NCBI GenBank assembly: GCA_963682175.1
Contig: OY821788.1
Coordinates: forward strand, 17,192,001-17,256,000
DNA: 64,000 nucleotides
Direction: 5' to 3'
From: Triglochin maritima
Taxonomy: Eukaryota > Streptophyta > Magnoliopsida > Alismatales > Juncaginaceae
Shown: piece by piece, positions 31,199-41,100 of the stretch
Numbering within the stretch: the first letter of the stretch is position 1
Layout: every line of letters starts with the position of its first letter
Notes under the pieces: model-generated
The model's database searches: none
Seen by the model: only the letters and a program-made list of their open reading frames with translations
What the model was told of the DNA's origin: nothing
Program-made: the position numbers and the translations under genes

Positions 31199-33957
31199 AT
31201 GGCTGCTTCCAAAAGCATTGTCGCTGATCTGACTCGAGGAGATAAACTCAATGAAAGAAATTACGATCTGTGGCATTGTAAAATTGAGTATCTCTTAGAG
31301 GATCAGGACATGTTAGAAAATATAAACCAATCTATGTCTCCCCCGAGGAGGGGAATACTGCGCAACATCGCAGAAACTTGGATGTTTATAATGCATGGAA
31401 AAAAGAAAGACCGAATTGCTCGAATCACAATTCTAAGTTCAATGAGGGACAATCTGTTACTGCGGTTCGAAAAGTTTCGAACTGCAAAGGCCTTGTGGGA
31501 AGCTGTGAAGTTTCAGTACGGAGTGACCTCCGTCACAAGGGCCCGTCAGCTTGGGCTTATGTTTGATGGGTATATAAAATGCGCCAAGGTCACACAATGA
31601 GGCAACATATTACCGCAATGTCAAACATGATTAGCGAGCTGAGTGCTGCCGGTCGTGCTAAGACCGACGAGGAGCAAGTGTCTGCTCTCATCAGATCATT
31701 GCCTTCGAAGAGTTGGGAGCATATGAAGGTCCATCTGACCCATGCTGATGACATCAGGACATTTGACCAGGCCGCAAAACACCTAGAGCTGGAGGAGGAC
31801 CGCATGATTGCGGAAGCCCCACTAACTGAAGTGTTTGCTGCTGAAGCTGGCGCTCCTCGGAGGAGTGCAGGTTTTAAGCGCAAAAGAGATAGAGCTCAGG
31901 GTTTTAAAGGCAAGAAGGGTGGAACTGCAAACAAAACAGAAAACAAAGCTGGAAAGAAACGACCTCGAGGATCCAGGGGTGGGAAAGATAAGTCTAATGT
32001 GACTTGTTTTAGCTGCCGAAAGACTGGACATTTTGGTCGTAAGGGCACTGAGCAAAAGGTAATTACTGTGTGTAATCCCTCGAATTGTAACGTGACTAGT
32101 TCTGTGATGCTCACTGATCATTCTCCTGTGTGGATTGTGGATTCAGGTGCCACGGACCACGTAACAAAGGATCGTTCTGCCTTCGTGGAATATCGCCGTG
32201 TTCCAAGTGGTAGGCGAATAAACATGGCAAACAACACTAGCATTGAAGTTCTTGGAGTTGGCACATGCAAAGTGGCTTTGCGAAGTGGCCGGATCATATT
32301 ACTTCACGACGTGTTGTATGCACCAGCTATACGGCGAAATATTATTTCTGTTGTTGTCTTGATGAGACATGGTTTTAAAGTTGTTTTTGAGAACAATGAT
32401 ATGGGTTTATACCTTTCTAACATTTATTATGGACGTGCTTTTCTTTCTGACGGTTTTATTGTGTTGGACGCAATTTATGATTTCAATCATGACGCTAGTG
32501 CCTTTATAAGCCAAAGTTCCATGAATAATGATTCAGTTATGTGGCATGCTAGACTAGGTCACCTTGGTGTTGACCGGATGAACAGGTTGGCAAAGGAGGG
32601 GGTATTAGGAGAATGCTCCAAATTTGAATTGCCGACCTGTGAATCTTGTCTAGCTGGAAAGGCAACTAGAAAACCGTTCGGAAAAGCCATTAGGGCTACG
32701 TCTCCTTTAGAACTAATTCACTCAGATATTTGTGGACCATTGAATGTGCGTACTAGACATGGACAGAGTTACTTCATCACATTCATTGATGACTTCCCTA
32801 GATATGGTCATATTTATCTTATTTCTCACAAGTCAGAAGCTCTAGAATGTTTTAAGAAATTCATGAGCTTAGTTGAGAATCAGTTGGATAATAAGATAAA
32901 AATTCTTAGAACGGATAGAGGTGATGAGTATCTCTCCATAATGTTCAAGGAGTTATGTGATGAAAAGGGGATATCTAGACAACTCACTATGCCTTATACT
33001 CCTCAGCAAAATGGTGTTGCCGAGAGAAGGAGTAGATCCATGATGGCGCATGCGAGCTTACCAATTTCGTTTTGGGGAGATGCTCTAATGACTGCTGCCT
33101 ATATCCTCAATAGAATTCCAAAAAAATTAGTTCCCTCAACTCCATATGAGTTATGGACAGGACGGAAGCCTGATTTTAGTCTGCTGCGTCCTTGGGGATG
33201 TGCGGCTTACATTCATTCTACTAGTCACCGATATGGAAAACTAGGACCCAGAAGGAGAAAGTGTATCTTTGTGAAATACTGTGATCTCTCCAGAGCTTAT
33301 GTTTTTATCGGGGTAGACGAGAATGAAAGAAGGACGGAACTGGAGTCTAGGGATGCCACATTCTTGGAAAATGATTCTCCAACCCTTGCTGGAGCTATCA
33401 AAGAGTCAGTGGACTTCTTTGAACAACAAGATGAGGACATTGCCACTCCACGGGATCATGATCTGGAAGTTGAACATGAGGTTCCACCAGTCGATCCTAG
33501 TGGGAGCAACAATGCTCAGGATCCGATAGCTCTCACGGAGGATGAGCCATCAGATATCCATCTGCGTCGAAGCAAACGCGGGCTCATTCCTCGTAGGCGG
33601 TTTCGCTTAGAGGAAGAGGCCCTCATAATAGCTCAAGAAGAAATTGATTATGAATCATCCGGGATGACAGTAATCGATGAGCAAGAACTGGAGACCTTGA
33701 AAGAGGCTTTGGAAGGTCCAAATGCTAAAGAGTGGTTAGAAGCTATAAAGGAAGAGTTGGAGTCGATGAAAGCTAATCGAGTCTGGGACTTGGTCGACTT
33801 ACCGCCGAACCGAAAGGCCATTGGGGCCAAGTGGATCCTCAAGATTAAGAGGAAGGCGGATGGATCTATTGATAGATTCAAGGCTAGACTGGTAGCTAAA
33901 GGCTACACCCAAAGAGAAGGCGTGGATTTTGAGGAAACCTTTTTCACCCGTGGTTAG
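31199..33957 (+). pseudogene. Copia gag, protease, integrase and start of RT
   Basis: Gag starts MAASKSIVADLTRGDKLN (31199). A frameshift near 31578 is needed to pass from FDGYIKC to [16 protein letters not shown]. The zinc knuckle [13 protein letters not shown] (32004-32048) lacks its last Cys. Protease has DSGATDH (32140). Integrase has WHARLGHLG and CESC (32541-32650), HSDICGPL (32719), LRTDRGDEY (32908) and NGVAERRSR (33010), so the D,D,E residues are present. RT begins about 33720 and is open to 33957, where one extra T in a T5 run (33940-33944) breaks the frame. Confidence 0.92.
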
Positions 33958-34730
33958 ATTTGCCTCCACCCGCCTTCTACTAGCTATTGTAGCTCAGATG
34001 GACTTAGAGCTTTACCAAATGGATGTAAAGACTGCTTTTCTCAATGGAGAACTTGAGGAGGAGATCTATATGGATCAAGCTCAAGGTTTTGAAGTCAAAG
34101 GACAAGAGCGCAAAGTGTGCAAGCTCAATAAGTCCTTATATGGCTTAAAACAAGCGTCTAGACAGTGGAACATTCGCTTCCATCAAGCTATATCAGAGAA
34201 TGTGTTCTCTATGCTTGAGGAAGATCACTGTGTGTACATTAAGAGATCCAATGGTAAATTTGTCATTCTGACCTTGTATGTTGATGACATACTCATGGCT
34301 GGCAATAGCAAAGAGCTGCTGAAATCCACTAAGGAGTGGTTGTCCTCCACGTTTGATATAAAGGACATGGGTGAAGCTAGCTACGGCCTTGGTGTCAAGA
34401 TAGTTAGAAATAGGTCCAAGAGACTTCTGGGATTGTCTCAAGAGACTTACATTAACAACATCTTGAAGAAATACCATATGGACAAATGCAAACCAATCGA
34501 CACTCCTGTTGAGAAGGGTTTGCACTTAAGCCTTGATAAGCATCCTGAGACTCCTGAAGAGAAGGCCAAAATGGACAAGGTTCCACTTTGTGAAGGACAT
34601 TATAGCGAGAAAGGAAGTTGAGTTGAGACATGTGTCTACTAGTCTTATGGTAGCGGACCCTCTTACCAAGGCTATAGCTAAGGACTCGTTTGTGTCTCAT
34701 GTGAAGTCCTTAGGCTTACGCAGACTTTGA
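33945..34730 (+). pseudogene. Copia reverse transcriptase and remnant of RNase H
   Basis: RT continues from FSPVVRFAS with MDVKTAFLNGEL, KSLYGLKQASRQW and the intact catalytic box YVDDILMA (34277), to KMDKVP near 34584. The normal RNase H domain is missing. The next bases give, in another frame, only its last segment (HFVKDIIARKEVELRHVST and ADPLTKAIAKDSF) to the TGA at 34728-34730. The deletion, several hundred bases compared with related elements, appears to have occurred between two GGTTCCA-like or GGTACCA-like sites. Confidence 0.9.
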
Positions 34731-35741
34731 TGTATTGGCATGTCTAACTTCCTTTTATGAGTGATTGTGTTTTTCCTTTCAACTATATCTGTTTGGTTTA
34801 TATAGTTGTTCTAGCATAAAATATTATTCTGTCAATAGGCTGAAGAATGCTTACTCACACGAGCATTCCCCTCTGGCGCTTTTGATAGCGAGCAGAGATG
34901 AGACTGATCATGAAGAGATCTTGTATGATAGATCCAGAGTAGTTCATGATAGGACAGTCGCCTTGATTAGGAATCAAGATGAGATCCTCTATGTTGGTGA
35001 GGATTGACATGAATGTTCCCACGATTCATGTGACCTATAGAAGCCAAGTGCGAGCATCACATGTGGCGCCAGGTGACACCTGTATGGTGTTAAGGCGACA
35101 ATGATGAAGCTCGGGTCAGGCACAGAGGGGGTGCGACTGGACTAAGACTTGTATGGTGTTGAGAGACAGACATACTGTTGTGTGCAGTATGATCCACCAT
35201 AGCACGTCAGACAACATGTGCTGAGCGACCATTTGGAAGTGAAAGGATGGATCCCTGCTCCTTCACTGTGTGAGTCCAAGACTTGATTGTCATTTAGTTG
35301 CCCTCAGTGACCTTCGACGACACCATGAAGCAAAGAGTTGATGTGGCTACTTTGGGATGTTATCTATGACCATTAGAGATTCGGTCTAAAAAGGCATCTT
35401 CGGGAAAGGAGTCAACTCTGAGTGTAATGGTGGTCTGGGGCGAAGGGAAAGGTTTGACTCGATTGCACTAAAAGTATTTGCTGGGCCCAACTGTATTGGA
35501 TACAGTAGCAAGTACCTTGAGGACAAGAAGGTATTCTCTCCGAGGGATCGAGATACCGTTCGTGTGAAGTGAGTTTCTGAGTAAACCTGGGGAACAGTGA
35601 TGTGCATTTGACTGCTTAATTGTTATTTTTGTGAGGATGTTGTCATTCTGGCCTTCTAGTAAGGTTTCTACTTTGAGACTCCTAAATTGCAGGTGCATCA
35701 CCGGTCGCACGACCCATTTGTCCGTATGATCGGAAGAGTAC

Positions 35742-35945
35742 ATGTGTCGGGGACACATATGGTCTTATATCAGGGATACATGATCAGAGACTTGCGTATT
35801 GTGGATGCATTCTTGGAAGAGAGAAATAGTTGTATATATCAGGGATGTATACATATGTGTCAGGGACACATGAAGAGGTGACACATTGCCATCTTATGAT
35901 TGTATGTATCGGGGATATATATGTATGTGTCAGGGACACAAAAGA
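35742..35945 (+). repeat. Cluster of TGTGTC..GGGACACA hairpin motifs
   Basis: ATGTGTCGGGGACACAT (35742-35758), TATATCAGGGATACATGATC (about 35766), TATATATCAGGGATGTATA (about 35833), ATGTGTCAGGGACACAT (about 35855), TATGTATCGGGGATATATA (about 35903) and ATGTGTCAGGGACACA (about 35925). Each can fold into a short stem with a conserved RGGG core. Confidence 0.8.
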
Positions 35946-35975
35946 AGATGACGTGTTGTTGACGTGCTATTGTGC

Positions 35976-35985
35976 AAGTGGGAGA
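35976..35985 (+). promoter_or_regulatory. Polypurine tract of the copia element
   Basis: AAGTGGGAGA immediately upstream of the 3' LTR start at 35986. The AAGTGGGAGA form is usual in plant copia elements. Confidence 0.85.
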
Positions 35986-36372
35986 TATTGGATTAATCTA
36001 AATGGATTAAGATGATGTTTGCCCAAAGCACTGACACGTGGGCGCACTCACATTGGTTGCGCATTAGGGTTTTGGGTGGGGTCATCTATATAAGGAGGGG
36101 AGCCTCCCATTGGATGGACTAATTCTTGTGTGCAAACCCTAGACCCACCAAACCCTAGCCACCACCTCTCCCTCTCTCTCCCATTCGTCCCTCCACATCC
36201 ACCAAGCTAATCCGTAGACTCTTGGGTAGTGGACACGTGCTTCTTCTCCAAGAGAGTAGGAGACCGACCGGTGAGAAGGATTCCGTAAGGTGACCTCCGA
36301 TCTTCCATCCGCTGCCACAGGTTCTCTCCAAGAAAGGTACTCCTGAACCTGTAGAATCGTTATTTGCTTACA
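35986..36372 (+). mobile_element. 3' LTR of the copia element
   Basis: A 387-bp LTR matching the 5' LTR, ending GCTTACA, followed by the TSD copy TTAAG. Confidence 0.95.
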
Positions 36373-36772
36373 TTAAGTGTGCTCAAGTAAGAGAGTGATT
36401 GTTCCACTCAAGTTCTTAGTCAAGAAGGTGTAAAGGTTTCGGTGAAAGCCCGACACGTTCCCTCTCGGATTGTGAGAGGAAGAAATCAAGCTCGACGAGG
36501 ATTGTTCGCGAGCTTGTGGTGTAAAGTCTTAATCTCGGTCCAGAATGAGATTGGATAGTGAAGACATAGGTAGATCTCGTGGAGTCGAGCGGAGCTTGCA
36601 AGAGAGGAAGTAGGCGGCAGGTCGAACCTCTATAAAATTCTCCCAGTGCTCATTGTGTGGTTTGCATTTCTCTACTTGTATGTTTAAATTGTTTCCACTA
36701 CATCTTTGATTGTTTAAGCAAGTGGAGATTTACTTAAAAGTGGTTATAATTAAGGTCATACACGATCCTACA

Positions 36773-37030
36773 ATTATCACTAAAACATACAAGACATTTA
36801 TCAAGATGAGGCCAACAAGGGCACATGCTCCCACTTGCCATCCTTATCTCTTTAGTCACTCCAACCTTATCCTAACCTCATCATTCCCAATAAAGTGGGT
36901 CCAGTCGCAAAAGCATGTGCTAAGCATCAATTAAGACAATTAACACATCAAAAAGCAAGAGTGAGGAACCCAACAAAATGGGTATGAAACTCATGTGACG
37001 CTCCAACATAGGATTAAACACACACACTAA
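36773..37030. repeat. Dispersed repeat, right part, bordering the satellite
   Basis: Continues the repeat begun at 27690-27749 and parallels 24470-24745 (shared ACATACAAGACATTTA, CCTTATCCTAACCTCATCA, AACACACACAC). The similarity stops where the CT-rich satellite begins, after CACACACTAATCCT. Confidence 0.75.
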
Positions 37031-39890
37031 TCCTCCCCCATCTCCCTCTACTTCTCTCTCCTTGTCCATCTCTCTCTCCCCTCCTCTCTCACTCTATCGT
37101 ACACTCTTGCTCTCCTCCTCCTTCTTCTCACTCGTTCCTTCTCTCTGTCCTCCTCTTCTATCTCTCCTCTCCTCGTCTCCTTCTCGCTCTCCTCCCCTCT
37201 CACTCACATTGTCCTTCTCTCTACCTCCTTATCTACTCTCCCCTTCTCCTTCTCTCCATGTGCCCTTATTCTTCTCTCCTTGCCCTCTCTCTTGTTCTCC
37301 TTCTTCTCCTCCTCTCCCCTTCTTCTCCCTCCTCCTCTCCCTCCTTCTCTTTCTCTCATCTCTCTCCTTCTGCTTCGCTTGTCTCTTTCTCTCTCCTCCC
37401 CCCTCTTCTTTTCCTCTCCGTCACCTTCACTCTCTCTCACTCCTCTCGTTCTACTTCTCTCTCCCACTTCTCCTTCCCTCTATTTCTCTCTCTACTTCTC
37501 CTTCTCCCTCCCTCTTTCCTTCTCTCCTTCCCTTCAAGTCTCCAGTTCCTTCTCTCTATCCTTCTCCTTGTCTTTCTCCGTCTAGCTCACTTACCGACTC
37601 CCTCACTCTTTCTCCCTCTCTCCTTCTCTTTCTCTCTCTCCTCTCTCCACTTCTCGCTCTAATTCACTCTCTACCCTTCTCCGTTTCACTCCCTCCTTGT
37701 TGCTTTCCTTCTCTATTGTTCTCTCTCCTTCTCTATTGTTCTCTCTACTTCTCCGTCTCTCCTTGCCTTTCTCACTCTCTCCCCCTCCGTCCACCTCTCC
37801 TCTCTCTCCTTCTCCTTCTAGCTCTCTCTCTCCGTCCCTCTCTCCTTGTTTCCCCCATTACCTTCTCTCTCGTCCCACACTCTCCTTCTCTCTCTCCCCT
37901 CCTTCTCCTTGTTTTTCACTCTCTTGTTGTCCCGTGCTCTGTCCTTCCCACTCCTCTCTCTGATTCTCTCTTCCCTTCTATCTTCTCTCTCCTTATCCTT
38001 CACTCTTCGTCTTCCATCTCCTTCCCTCTCTCTCCTTCTCCTCTACTTCAATTCCTCTCCTTCTCTTTCCCCTTCTCCTTCTCTCTCCCTCGCTTCCCTT
38101 CTCCTCTTGCTTCTCTCCCTCTCTCTCCTTCTCCTTCCCATGTCCACTCTTCTCCCTCTCTCCGTCTCCTTCTCTCTCCTTCTTCCTCCTTCTCTCCCCC
38201 ATCTCCCTCTACTTCTCTCTCCTTTTCCATCTCTCTCTCCCCTCCTCTCTCACTCTATCGTACTCTCTCGCTCTCCTCCTCCTTCTTCTCTCTCTTTCCT
38301 TCTCTCTCCTCCTCCTTTATCTCTCCTCTCCTCGTCTCCTTCTCGCTCTCCTCTCACTCCCATTGTCCTTCTCTCTCTCTCCTTATCTACTCTCCCCTTC
38401 TCCTTCTCTCTGTGTGCCCTTATTCTTCTCTTCTTTCCCTCTCTCCTGTTCTCCTTCTTCTCCTCCTCTCCCCTTCTTCTCCCTCCTCCTCTCCCTCCTT
38501 CCCTTTCTCTCATCTCTCTCCTTCTGCTTCGCTTGTCTTTCTCTCTCCTCCTCCCTCTTCTTTTCCTATCAGTCACCTTCACTCTCTCTAACTCCTCTCG
38601 TTCTCCTTCTCTCTCCCCCTTCTCCTTCCCTTTATTTCTCTCTCTACTTCTCCTTCTCCCTCCCTCTTTCCTTCTCTCCTTCCCTTCAAGTCTCCTCTTC
38701 CTTCTCTCTCTCCTTCTCCTTGTCTTTCTCCGTCAAGCTCACTTACCGACTCCCTCACTCTTTCTCCCTCTCTCCTTCTATTTCTCTCTCTCCTCTCTCC
38801 ACTTCTCGCTCTAATTCACTCTCTCCGCTTCTCCGTTTCACTCCCTCCTTGTCGCTCTCCTTCTCTATTATTCTCTCTCCTCTATTGTTCTCTCTACTTC
38901 TCCATCTCGCCTTGCCCTTCTCACTCTCTCCCCCTCCGTCCACCTCTCCTCTCTCTCCTTCTCCTTCTAGCTCTCTCTCTCCGTCCCTCTCTCCTTGTTT
39001 CCCCATTTCCTTCTCTCTCGTTCCACACTCTCCTTCTCTCTCTCCTCTCCTTCTCCTTGTTTTTCACTCTCTTGTTGTCCCGCGCTCTCTCCTTCGCACT
39101 CCTCTCTCTGATTCTCTCTTCCCTTCTATCTTCTCTCTCCTTATCCTTGACTCTTCGTCTTCCATCTACTTCCCTCTCTCTCCTTCTCCTCTACTTCAAT
39201 ACCTCTCCTTCTCTTTCCCCTTCTCCATCTCTCTCCCTCGCTTGCCTTCTCCTCTTGCTTCTCTCCCTCTCTCTCCTTCTCCTTCCCATCTCCACTCTTC
39301 TCCCTCTCTCCGTCTCCTTCTCTCTCCTTCTTCCTCCTTCCCTCCCCCAAATCCCTCTACTTCTCTCTCCTTGTCCATCTCTCTCTCCCCTCCTCTCTAA
39401 CTCTATCGTACTCTCTCGCTCTCCTCCTCCTTCTTCTCTTTCTTTCCTTCTCTCTCTCCTCCTCCTCTATCTCTCCTCTCCTCGTCTCCTTCTCGCTCTC
39501 CTCCCCTCTCACTCCCATTGTCCTTCTCTCTCTCTCCTTATCTACTCTCCCCTTCTCCTTCTCTCCGTGTGCCCTTATTCTTCTCTCCTTGCCCTCTCTC
39601 TTGTTCTCCTTCTTCTCCTCCTCTCCCCTTTTCTCCCTCCTCCTCTCCCTCCTTCTCTTTCTCTCATCTCTCTCCTTCTGCTTCGCTTGTCTTTCTCTCT
39701 CCTCCTCCCTCTTCTTTTCCTCTCCGTCACCTTCACTCTCTCTGACTCCTCTCGTTCTCCTTCTCTCTCCCCCTTCTCCTTCCCTTTATTTCTCTCTCTA
39801 CTTCTCCTTCTCCTTCTCCGTCCCTCTTTCCTTCTCTCCTTCCCTTCAAGTCTCCTCTTCCTTCTCTCTCTCCTTCTCTTTCTCTCTCCG
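37031..39890. repeat. Pyrimidine-rich satellite array, first block (unit about 1.16 kb)
   Basis: The + strand is almost entirely C and T (minus strand G and A). It looks like simple sequence but is a true long-period tandem repeat. The landmark GTGCCCTTATTCTTCTC occurs at 37260, 38414 and 39569, i.e. about every 1155 bp, and other rare non-pyrimidine islands such as ACTTCAATACCTC, TTCACTCTTCGTCTTCC and AGCTCACTTACCGACTCC repeat with the same spacing. Long open frames arise only because stop codons need purines on this strand. They shift frame between units and are not genes. Confidence 0.93.
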
Positions 39891-41100
39891 TTTTATAATA
39901 AACTAAGTGTTTACAACCTACCAAAATGATAAGTTTTTGGTGCGCGGGCTTGTGCTACATGCAAAGCCGGCCACATCTACTCCGTTTTATAACGTGATTA
40001 CATCAATCCTCACAAGAGGCTACCCTACTTCCACATATCTATAAAAGTCTTGTGTTATTTGTCGCTCTTCACTATGTCCTTTACTTTTTCTCCCATACAC
40101 CGGATTGTATCTTTAATTGCTGAAATGATGTCCCCCGGTTTCTTCCTATCTCCCTCAAAAATTATGCGGTTCCGTTCTTGCCAACACTCATGTATCATGG
40201 CATTGAATGCCCACTTTCTTGTTATTCCTTCAAGGCGCTTGCCTCTAGTGTGTAGGATGCGATTTGCTTCTCGTGCAAGAGAAATGTCAATGTTGGGGTG
40301 ATTTGAAGGTGCAAGAGGAGTTGGCCCCATACCTCTCTAGTGAACGTGCATCCCCAAAATAAGTGTTCTATATCTTCATCCACGCTCATACAAAGGACAC
40401 ATGCCATGTCGTGCTTTGCTCCCCTTTGTTCATGAGTGTCTTCGTGATGAGTCGGCCTCGCATTGCTCTCCATGTCGTGAGTGCATGCTTTGGGACCCAT
40501 GCTTGTGCCACACCATGTTCGCCCACCTAACCTTGGTTCCCGATTCCTTGACACATGTCCAAACCTCTTTCATGCCGAGAGGACCTCCACTCCCATGAAG
40601 CCTTTTCGGTCTATCCACTCCTCCCGTGATAGCGATATGCTTCACCCTCTCCCTTAGCTCCTCCATGGTGTTTGATCTCGGGAAGGGGAGCCTCCACTCA
40701 CCCTCTCGAATGAAGAAAGAAACCTTTGTATCCCATGGTACCCCCAACTCGTAGTGAAGCCTCTCCCCCCAAATCTGCCCTTGGAATGGTGTCCCACACC
40801 ATGGAAAGTGAAAGAGACGGATATTTTCGCCATTGCCCACCTCATAGGAAATGTGCTTGCATGCCATCTCGCGGACCCTACGGATCCCCCTCCAAGCCCA
40901 AGAACATGTCGACGGTGGTCGTGCTTGCCATATTGATCGATTCTTCAAGTATACACTTCACCCACAACGAGTTTTCATCCTCCACCACAAGCCAAAAAAG
41001 TCTAAGGAGACCCACATCATTCCATTCCGTGAGCTTCTTTAGGCCGAGGCCACCCTCGTCCTTTGGGGTGCAAACATCTTTCCAAGCGACGGCCACCCAC
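39891..41100 (-). mobile_element. 5'-truncated LINE inside the satellite
   Basis: Minus-strand LINE 3' part. It reads VAWKDVCTPKDEGGLGLK (about 41090), LWVKCILEESINMAS, ISYEVGNGENIRLFHFPW, SFFIREGEWRLPF, then a zinc-finger RVT domain (CVLCMSVDEDIEHLFWGC, about 40395) and the terminal RNIIF-like region (ECWQERNRIIFEGDRKKPGD). Several frameshifts. The 3' end, at 39891 on the + strand, is TTTATTATAAAA-like. No clear TSD can be read because the flanks are low-complexity. Confidence 0.88.

Larger units (their letters stand above)
34731..35985 (+). other. Copia 3' non-coding region with repeated hairpins and PPT
   Basis: About 1.25 kb, no gene. The last 250 bases hold several short inverted repeats of the form TGTGTC-RGG-GACACA (see 35742-35945). 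The region ends with the polypurine tract AAGTGGGAGA directly before the 3' LTR. Confidence 0.75.
28851..36372 (+). mobile_element. Nearly complete Ty1/copia retrotransposon
   Basis: A 7.5-kb element. 5' LTR 28851-29218, PBS 29220-29232, long leader, gag-pol 31199-34730, 3' non-coding region, PPT ending at 35985, 3' LTR 35986-36372. The TSD is CTAAG (28846-28850) against TTAAG (36373-36377), one mismatch. The LTRs begin TATTGG rather than TGTTGG and end TTACA. It is defective through a gag frameshift near 31578, a one-T insertion in RT (33940-33944) and an RNase H deletion at about 34584. About a dozen substitutions by eye separate the two LTRs, so it is among the younger insertions of the window. 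Confidence 0.95.
27750..36772 (+). mobile_element. Solo LTR, family C (copy 2), interrupted by a copia element
   Basis: It starts TGTTGGCTTTTAGGCC at 27750 and ends CACGATCCTACA at 36772, with an exact TSD ATTAT (27745-27749 and 36773-36777). The host repeat reads through when the whole span is removed. The LTR itself is 27750-28850 plus 36378-36772 (about 1.5 kb). The middle is the copia element at 28851-36372. It carries a TATAAATA box at 28699 and a GGTCGACC array at 28128-28604. Confidence 0.93.

Noticed and set aside
34765..35007. 80-codon frame after copia pol as an extra gene (env-like or other)
   Set aside because: No recognisable domain, no membrane-protein pattern beyond a few hydrophobic residues, and no conserved start. 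Treated as 3' non-coding.
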